Below are positions 58,837 to 64,000 of a stretch of DNA of 64,000 nt, piece by piece. A program made the translations under genes and the position numbers. Every line of letters begins with the position of its first letter. The first letter of the stretch is position 1. The notes below the pieces were generated by a model, which was not told the origin of the DNA, did no database searches, and was given only the letters and a program-made list of their open reading frames with translations. The DNA comes from Serpentinicella sp031432315 (GTDB lineage Bacteria; Bacillota; Clostridia; Peptostreptococcales; Natronincolaceae). The stretch is taken from contig NZ_JAVKGO010000003.1 in NCBI RefSeq assembly GCF_031432315.1, forward strand, positions 136,947 through 200,946, read 5' to 3'.

Positions 58837-59034
58837 ATAGATAAAACCTCCTCTAAATTATATTTAAAAACACTTTATATTAGGTTATGAATATAGGATA
58901 GTTATTGAAACTTGTATAATATTATAAATTTTCCCAGTTAATAATTAATTGTTTAAAGTTACTTATACCATCTCTTATGTAAAAAAAAATATCCTTTATG
59001 CTTAAATTTAATGATGTAATTTTCTCCAATTAAA

Positions 59035-59064
59035 TCGACAATGACTTTTTGACTCTGTTATAAT
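59035..59064 (+). promoter_or_regulatory. Promoter of lrgAB
   Basis: TCGACA (59035-59040), 18 bases, TATAAT (59059-59064), about 33 bases before the start codon. Confidence 0.6.
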
Positions 59065-59097
59065 ATTTTTAAGTAAAAGTGTAGAGAGGTGTTATAA

Positions 59098-59448
59098 ATG
59101 AAAATGCTAAGACAAGCGTTGATCATACTAGGGATCTGTTTACTAGCTGAAGTTATCCAACAAATATTTTCTTTAACGATTCCTGCAAACGTAATTGGGA
59201 TGATCCTATTACTTTTATTTTTACTGAGCGGAATAGTAAAGGTAGAAATGGTAGAAGACAGTGCTCGGTTTTTATTGAAACACTTGGCATTTTTCTTTGT
59301 ACCCGCTGGGGTTAGCTTAATGAATAATTTTGAGATGTTAAAGGGGAATTGGCTGAGAATTTTTGCTGTTGTTATTATATCAACAATAATTGTACAAGTT
59401 GTTACAGGGTGCAGTGTACAATATATAAATTTAAGAAGGGGGAAATAG
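59098..59448 (+). CDS. lrgA: CidA/LrgA holin-like protein
   Basis: 116 aa with four membrane helices. Family sequence: IPANVIGMILLLLFLLSGIVK, FFVPAGVSLMNNFEML. LrgA/CidA proteins are holin-like membrane proteins tied to murein hydrolase control; together with LrgB, some transport small acids such as pyruvate. GAGAGGTG site. Directly followed by lrgB. Confidence 0.92.
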   Translation: MKMLRQALIILGICLLAEVIQQIFSLTIPANVIGMILLLLFLLSGIVKVEMVEDSARFLLKHLAFFFVPAGVSLMNNFEMLKGNWLRIFAVVIISTIIVQVVTGCSVQYINLRRGK

Positions 59449-59450
59449 TA

Positions 59451-60134
59451 ATGTTTGACTCGCCTTATTTTGGACTAGTTATTTCTATTCTTTTTTTTGA
59501 GTTAGGAATTATAATTAATAAAAAAACAAAAATTGCTATTTTGAACCCACTGCTTATAAGTATTATTGCGATTATAGGGGTTTTACAATTTTTTGATATA
59601 GATTTTGAAACCTATAATCAAGGAGGAAGTCTAATTTCTTTTTTATTAGGACCGGCAACAGTTGTTTTAGCAGTTCCTTTATATAAACAGATTAAACTAG
59701 TAAAGAAAAATTTTGTATCTATTTTATTTGGAATTTTACTTGGCAGTAGTTCCGCAGTAATTAGTACTTGGTATTTATCAAGCTGGTTTGGATTAAGTGA
59801 GGAGATTCGATTATCCCTTGTTCCTAAATCAGTAACAACACCAATAGGAATTGAAATATCTGACAGTATAGGTGGAATTCCTTCGATTACTATCGTAGGA
59901 ATTGTAATAGCAGGTATTTTAGGCGCAGTAATCGGACCATATGTATTGAAGCTATTTAAAATAGATGACCCGATAGCCGTAGGGATATCTTTTGGAACTT
60001 CATCCCATGGTATGGGGACAACAAAAGCAATTGAGTTAGGGGAGACAGAAGGGGCAATGAGTGGTATTGCAATTGGTATTGCAGGCTTAATAAGTGTCAT
60101 GATTATTCCTATAATATTAAAATTTATTACATGA
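59451..60134 (+). CDS. lrgB: LrgB family membrane protein
   Basis: 227 aa with about six helices. PKSVTTPIGIEISDSIGGIPSITI and SFGTSSHGMGTTKAIELGETEGAMSG are the LrgB/YohK hallmarks. It works with LrgA; plant relatives move glycolate, bacterial ones pyruvate. ATG chosen behind AAGGGGGAA; the frame is open further into lrgA, but that stretch is only overlap. Three bases after lrgA. Confidence 0.95.
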   Translation: MFDSPYFGLVISILFFELGIIINKKTKIAILNPLLISIIAIIGVLQFFDIDFETYNQGGSLISFLLGPATVVLAVPLYKQIKLVKKNFVSILFGILLGSSSAVISTWYLSSWFGLSEEIRLSLVPKSVTTPIGIEISDSIGGIPSITIVGIVIAGILGAVIGPYVLKLFKIDDPIAVGISFGTSSHGMGTTKAIELGETEGAMSGIAIGIAGLISVMIIPIILKFIT

Positions 60135-60289
60135 TATAATTTTAATGCTAAAAACTAATCAAATAGTTCCTGTAGGTATAATAAAGGCATGATAAGTAAA
60201 ATTTAAACATATATTTTAATTGAATTCGAATGAGAAAATTACATTTATAACTCATATGTAATATTCCCAATAATGATTCAAAAAATAAA

Positions 60290-60315
60290 AAAGTGCTGAA
60301 TATTCAGCACTTTAT
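60290..60315 (-). terminator. Terminator of the acyl carrier protein gene
   Basis: AAAGTGCTGAATATTCAGCACTTT overlapping the stop codon, followed on the minus strand by TTTTATTTTTTG. Confidence 0.85.
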
Positions 60316-60539
60316 TGATGTTTTTCAATGTATTCTATAATATCTGAAATACTTTGAAACTTTTCAGCATCTTCATCAGGAATCTCAATAGAGAAAGCAT
60401 CTTCTGCTGCCATGATGATTTCAACTGCATCTAGAGAATCTGCATCCAAATCATCGGATAAAGTAGATGCTGGTGTTATTTTATCAGGACTAATACTAAG
60501 CTGGTTTGATATAATTTCTTGAATCTTTTCAAAAATCAT
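60312..60539 (-). CDS. acpP: Acyl carrier protein
   Basis: 75 aa. Phosphopantetheine attachment Ser35 in LDADSLDAVEII, acidic four-helix bundle (IPDEDAEKFQSISDIIEYI). Carries growing acyl chains in fatty-acid synthesis. It stands alone, away from other fab genes, so it may be an additional or dedicated carrier. AAGGAGG site; own terminator. Confidence 0.95.
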   Translation of the reverse strand: MIFEKIQEIISNQLSISPDKITPASTLSDDLDADSLDAVEIIMAAEDAFSIEIPDEDAEKFQSISDIIEYIEKHQ

Positions 60540-60687
60540 AGAAAGACCTCCTTAAAAGAATTATTCTTTACTGAGTAGTATAAACAAAAAGTTTACAATT
60601 ACAATACCATAAAAAAGATTTTTTGTATATATATGTTGGACAAATGGATGCAATTAAATTATATTTAATATGAGCAGAGGTGAAATA

Positions 60688-61416
60688 ATGAAAGAAAAAA
60701 TAATTGGTATTTTAGGGGGCATGGGCCCAGATGCTACTCATGAAATTTTTAGTCAAATTATTAAATATACAAAAGCAAAGACGGACAACGATCATATTAG
60801 GGTAATTATTGATAGCAATTCAAAAATTCCTGACCGTACTAAAGCCATATTAAATACTGGTGAAAGTCCAGAAAGAGCCATGTTAGATACAGCAATTAAT
60901 CTAGAGAATGCTGGAGCAGATTTTATAGTTATTCCTTGTATGACAGCACACTATTTTTTGAAAAAGGTACAGGAAGGAATAAATATTCCTATATTTAATG
61001 GTTTGGAGCTAACAAATCAGTATATAAAAGAAAAATATAAGCATATATCCAATATAGGATTGATTGCAACAACTGGAACAATAAAGACAGAGCTTTTTCA
61101 AAAATCAATTGATGATAAAAAAATTATAATTCCTAATCCATCCTTGCAAGAAGAAGTAATGGATATTATCTATGGTGTAGAGGGTATAAAAGCTGGAAAT
61201 CAGTCAAAAACTTCAGTAGACAGAATAAAGCGTGTAATACATGAATTACAACGTCAATTTAATATCGAAGCCGTAATTGCAGGATGTACTGAAATTGGTT
61301 TAGTGCTTAAACAAGACGATGTATCTATACCTCTAATAGATCCTATTACAGTTTTAGCACAAAATGCTGTAAATGAGGCAGGTAAGAATTTAAATCTTGA
61401 TAAAGATGATAGATAA
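60688..61416 (+). CDS. Aspartate/glutamate racemase family protein
   Basis: 242 aa. GILGGMGPDAT opening, both catalytic cysteines (VIPCMTAHYF and IAGCTEIGLV), RTKAILNTGE and a C-terminal IDPITVLAQNAV. Matches aspartate (YgeA/RacX-type) racemases rather than MurI. Interconverts L- and D-aspartate or a related amino acid. AGAGGTGA site; start at ATG rather than the upstream in-frame ATG overlapping that site. Monocistronic. Confidence 0.9.
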   Translation: MKEKIIGILGGMGPDATHEIFSQIIKYTKAKTDNDHIRVIIDSNSKIPDRTKAILNTGESPERAMLDTAINLENAGADFIVIPCMTAHYFLKKVQEGINIPIFNGLELTNQYIKEKYKHISNIGLIATTGTIKTELFQKSIDDKKIIIPNPSLQEEVMDIIYGVEGIKAGNQSKTSVDRIKRVIHELQRQFNIEAVIAGCTEIGLVLKQDDVSIPLIDPITVLAQNAVNEAGKNLNLDKDDR

Positions 61417-61574
61417 AAATTTTGATATAGTCATCCTATTATATATTTGCTATAATGAAATTTGGGTGTAAAAGTCGAATATTGTATGATGGTGTTATAT
61501 TTTTAACAAGACAGAAATTATTTACCATTACTTATATGTAAGAAAAGGAGCTAATTAACGAGGGAGGATCATTA

Positions 61575-63179
61575 ATGGAGATTTTATTTGGGGTACTTGG
61601 GGGCTTAGGTCTATTTTTATACGGTATGAACGTAATGAGTAATGGACTGCAAAAAGCTGCTGGAGACAAATTGAAGTCTATAATTAACCTGCTAACTAGT
61701 AACAAGATTATGTCTGTATTAGTTGGAGCCGGAGTAACAGCTATTGTTCAAAGTAGTAGTGCCAGTACTGTCATGGTTGTTGGTTTTGTAAATGCAGGCA
61801 TGATGAAACTAACCCAAGCTGTAGGATTAATAATGGGTGCAAATATTGGAACAACCATTACAGCGCAGATTGTTTCCTTTAAGATTGATGCCTATGCACC
61901 AATTGTTGTAGGGATTTCCGTTGGGGTATGGCTGTTTACTAGTAACCGAAAAGTTAAGCAACTAGCAGAAGCTTTTATTGGTTTCGGTATACTATTTATC
62001 GGAATGACTTTTATGGGAGATGCCCTAAGACCATTGAGAGCGTCTCAAGCTTTTCAAGATTTATTAATTAGTTTTGGAACGAACCCTGTGTTAGGAGTAT
62101 TAGCTGGATTTGCCATAACTGTAGCAGTACAAAGTAGTACAGCTTCCACAGGTATTGTTTTAGCCTTAGCATCAGAGGGCTTAATACCTATTGAATCAGC
62201 ATTACCAGTTTTATTTGGTATTAATATGGGTACGACAATTACTGCAATTATTTCTAGTATTGGAGCTAATAGGACAGCTAAGAGGGCTGCAGCCTTTCAC
62301 TTGTTATTTAATTTTTTTGGCACACTAATTTTTATCGTCGCTTTCAGAGGATTGTTATATGATGCAATTAATTATCTGAACCCAGGTGATGTACCAAGAC
62401 AATTTGCTAATGCCCATACTATTTTTAATATTACTAGTACATTAATTTTATTGCCTTTCTCAGGTCAGCTAGTAAAATTGGCTAAAAAAATTGTACCCGG
62501 TGAAGAGGAAAAAGCTGAAGGAATTAAATATATTGACGAACGTATATTAGAAACGCCTTCAATTGCTTTAGTAAGTGTTACGAAAGAAACACTTCATATG
62601 GGGAACGTAGCTAAATCATCCCTTACAAATGCTTTAAATGGCTTCTTTGATAAGGATCCTAAAAAAATAGCAGAAACAAAACGAATAGAAAAAGTTGTTA
62701 ATGAAATGGAAAAAGAACTTGCCAAGTACATGATACAGCTAACAAATAGAAATATATCTTTGGAAAATCGTGAATTTGTAGATGGACTATTTAATACGAT
62801 TAATGATATTGAGCGAGTAGCAGACCATGCAGAAAATATTGCTGAATTGTCAGAATATAGACTAGATAACGATTTATATTTCTCTGACAAAGCAATAGAA
62901 GAATTAAAAAATATTGCTACGTTAGTTATGGAGGCTTATACAGATTCTTTAACTGCCCTTAGAAATTTAGATGGTGAATTAGCAAAAAAAGTAATAGAAA
63001 TTGAAGATGAAGTAGACTTATTGGAAAAGAAGCTAAGATCAAGCCATATAGAGAGGTTAAATGCACATAAATGTGTGCCAACTTCTGGGGTTATTTTCTT
63101 AGATATCATAAGTAATTTAGAAAGAATTGCAGATCATGCATCAAATATATCTTTAGCGGTTCTTGATCAAGTTAAATAA
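61575..63179 (+). CDS. Na/Pi cotransporter family protein with C-terminal PhoU domain
   Basis: 534 aa. Eight or so membrane segments with the inverted-repeat QSSSAS (AIVQSSSASTVMVVG) and QSSTAST (AVQSSTASTGIVLA) phosphate-site motifs and two GANIGTT/GINMGTT loops. The cytoplasmic PhoU-like helical domain covers residues 340-534 (ERVADHAENI and ERIADHASNI metal-site motifs). Na+-coupled phosphate uptake with built-in control. GAGGGAGGA site; terminator follows. Confidence 0.94.
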   Translation: MEILFGVLGGLGLFLYGMNVMSNGLQKAAGDKLKSIINLLTSNKIMSVLVGAGVTAIVQSSSASTVMVVGFVNAGMMKLTQAVGLIMGANIGTTITAQIVSFKIDAYAPIVVGISVGVWLFTSNRKVKQLAEAFIGFGILFIGMTFMGDALRPLRASQAFQDLLISFGTNPVLGVLAGFAITVAVQSSTASTGIVLALASEGLIPIESALPVLFGINMGTTITAIISSIGANRTAKRAAAFHLLFNFFGTLIFIVAFRGLLYDAINYLNPGDVPRQFANAHTIFNITSTLILLPFSGQLVKLAKKIVPGEEEKAEGIKYIDERILETPSIALVSVTKETLHMGNVAKSSLTNALNGFFDKDPKKIAETKRIEKVVNEMEKELAKYMIQLTNRNISLENREFVDGLFNTINDIERVADHAENIAELSEYRLDNDLYFSDKAIEELKNIATLVMEAYTDSLTALRNLDGELAKKVIEIEDEVDLLEKKLRSSHIERLNAHKCVPTSGVIFLDIISNLERIADHASNISLAVLDQVK

Positions 63180-63192
63180 AGGTTCATAAAAG

Positions 63193-63254
63193 AAACACTC
63201 TTATATATATGAGTTAAAAACCATAACTGATATGTATAAGGAGTGTTTTTTATT
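63193..63254 (+). terminator. Terminator after the Na/Pi transporter
   Basis: AAACACTCTTATA / TATAAGGAGTGTTT enclosing about 35 bases, then TTTATTTT. Confidence 0.65.
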
Positions 63255-63256
63255 TT

Positions 63257-64000
63257 GGCTCTTTGTCAATAGTTGGGGTGGGATTATATTTAATCTCGCT
63301 CCATTATTACATTAGAGCCTATTTTAGTATAATAATGAGACTCCACGTGTTTTAGGGTGCACTTAATAAACCTAAGCTAAAACATAGGCTTGAACCGAAT
63401 ATATAATTTTTAAGATATTAATTTTCAGTTAGAACAATGAATAATTCGATTACGAAATCTATGAAAGTTTCTAAGACCAAAAGAAATACGTTTTAATACT
63501 TTAATTTTATTATTAAACCCTTCAGTAGGCCCGTTCGTATAACCATATTTAAAAGCGTTTTTAATTTCTTTAATCCATCTAGTATAAGTAGCAGCGCACT
63601 TCTCAAATTCGGAAATCCCAGAACTTTGAGCATTTTTAATCCAATCAACTAAAGCACTGCGCTGATAAGAATACTTTTCACTTTGACAAATCTCATAAAA
63701 TTGCTCTTTTAGCTTATGGGCTAAACGAAGATCCTCATTGTATAAAAGCATTAAGTCAACAGCTTTTTTGTCCTCATCTTTAAGCTTATGATAACGAGTA
63801 AGAATAAGCTTTCTACTTCTCTTATAATATTTTCTAAGCTTAGAAGACATGGTCTTTTGAAGACGCTTTCTAACACTTTCAATTGCCCAAGTTACTTGCC
63901 TAATAAAATGATACTTATCAATAATAATCTTAGCATTAGGAAAGAAAGCTTTAGCAACATCCACATAAGGCTGCCACATATCACAAACAAAGAATTTAAC
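63257..64000 (-). mobile_element. ISL3-family insertion sequence, one end only
   Basis: The transposase gene runs off the right edge. The left (3') end is probably at 63257, where GGCTCTTTGTCAATAGTTGG begins; GGCTCTT is typical of ISL3 termini. The T-rich 8 bases before it (63249-63256) may be one copy of the target duplication. The other end is outside the window. Confidence 0.75.
63425..64000 (-). CDS. ISL3-family transposase, C-terminal part
   Basis: At least 192 codons; the frame is open to the window edge, so the N-terminus is missing here. It has the DDE domain features of ISL3: FFVCDMWQPYVDVAKAFFPNAKIIIDKYHFIRQV with a catalytic Asp and the DKYHF motif, and the C-terminal YGYTNGPTEGFNNKIKVLKRISFG (catalytic Glu) and FHRFRNRI. 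No frameshift or stop in the visible part, so it may be active. Confidence 0.92.
   Translation of the reverse strand, partial: VKFFVCDMWQPYVDVAKAFFPNAKIIIDKYHFIRQVTWAIESVRKRLQKTMSSKLRKYYKRSRKLILTRYHKLKDEDKKAVDLMLLYNEDLRLAHKLKEQFYEICQSEKYSYQRSALVDWIKNAQSSGISEFEKCAATYTRWIKEIKNAFKYGYTNGPTEGFNNKIKVLKRISFGLRNFHRFRNRIIHCSN

Noticed and set aside
58579..58890. Plus-strand frame opposite the Met/His-rich gene
   Set aside because: It is the complement of a repetitive coding sequence, has no ribosome site, and overlaps a gene with a strong one.
59618..60100. 160-codon frame antisense to lrgB
   Set aside because: A complement of hydrophobic LrgB codons with no independent support.

Overview
The window is a low-GC, AT-rich chromosomal segment of a strictly anaerobic, spore-forming member of the Clostridia. 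The evidence for this is a spore SASP, an anaerobic radical-SAM ThiH, an NADH-linked [FeFe] hydrogenase operon, frequent TTG/GTG starts with strong AGGAGG sites, and many sodium-coupled transporters (BCCT, NhaC type, AGCS, Na/Pi). The transporters suggest a sodium-based, perhaps alkaliphilic lifestyle of the Alkaliphilus/Natronincola/Proteinivorax kind; the genus is a guess. No rRNA, tRNA, CRISPR or phage genes were seen.

Layout: 0.2-8.3 kb holds a BCCT osmolyte transporter, a lysine-riboswitch-controlled NhaC-type lysine transporter, a TRIC-type channel, a YjiH membrane protein, a secreted coiled-coil protein and a PilX-like pilus protein. 8.4-15 kb holds a CsoR copper sensor with an evident promoter and operator, a HAD phosphatase, a glutaredoxin, an H-NOX-fused chemoreceptor, trpS, a SASP, a DUF881 protein and DegV. 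15.6-18.8 kb is a complete pantothenate operon (panG-panB-panC-panD) behind a pan-motif leader RNA. 18.9-27.9 kb holds purC, an HD hydrolase, a REC-CheX fusion plus CheX, an alpha/beta hydrolase, citrate synthase, and a phosphoglycerate-mutase-like proposed homoserine kinase next to threonine synthase.

27.9-34.9 kb is a thiamin locus behind a TPP riboswitch: thiS-thiF-thiG-thiH, a ThiD2-ThiE fusion, thiC and tenI. It is interrupted and followed by intergenic blocks full of dispersed repeats, including eight copies of one 16-bp palindrome that occur nowhere else in the window. 35.6-42.5 kb holds an MFS transporter, a lipoprotein, a DUF5050 protein, a sodium:alanine symporter and glutamate dehydrogenase. 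42.8-45.1 kb is an amino-acid ABC transporter whose binding protein is circularly permuted: the C-terminal part of the domain precedes the N-terminal part. This is the most unusual object in the window. 45.2-47 kb holds a cytoplasmic parvulin and an SDR threonine dehydrogenase. 47.6-52.1 kb encodes an HndABCD/HydABC-type (probably bifurcating) [FeFe] hydrogenase. 52.4-56.4 kb is a Fur-regulated ferric iron ABC transporter. 56.6-63.2 kb holds DUF1893, a stand-alone CopZ N-terminal-like metal domain, a hypothetical protein, Gls24, a Met/His/Pro-rich protein, LrgAB, acyl carrier protein, an Asp/Glu racemase and a Na/Pi-PhoU transporter. An ISL3-type transposase runs off the right edge.

A second theme is a dispersed repeat of about 28 bp (GTCATTCTGAACG...GTGAAGAATCTCGG). 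It fills gaps between operons, and at three operon ends inverted copies of it form a terminator-like hairpin.
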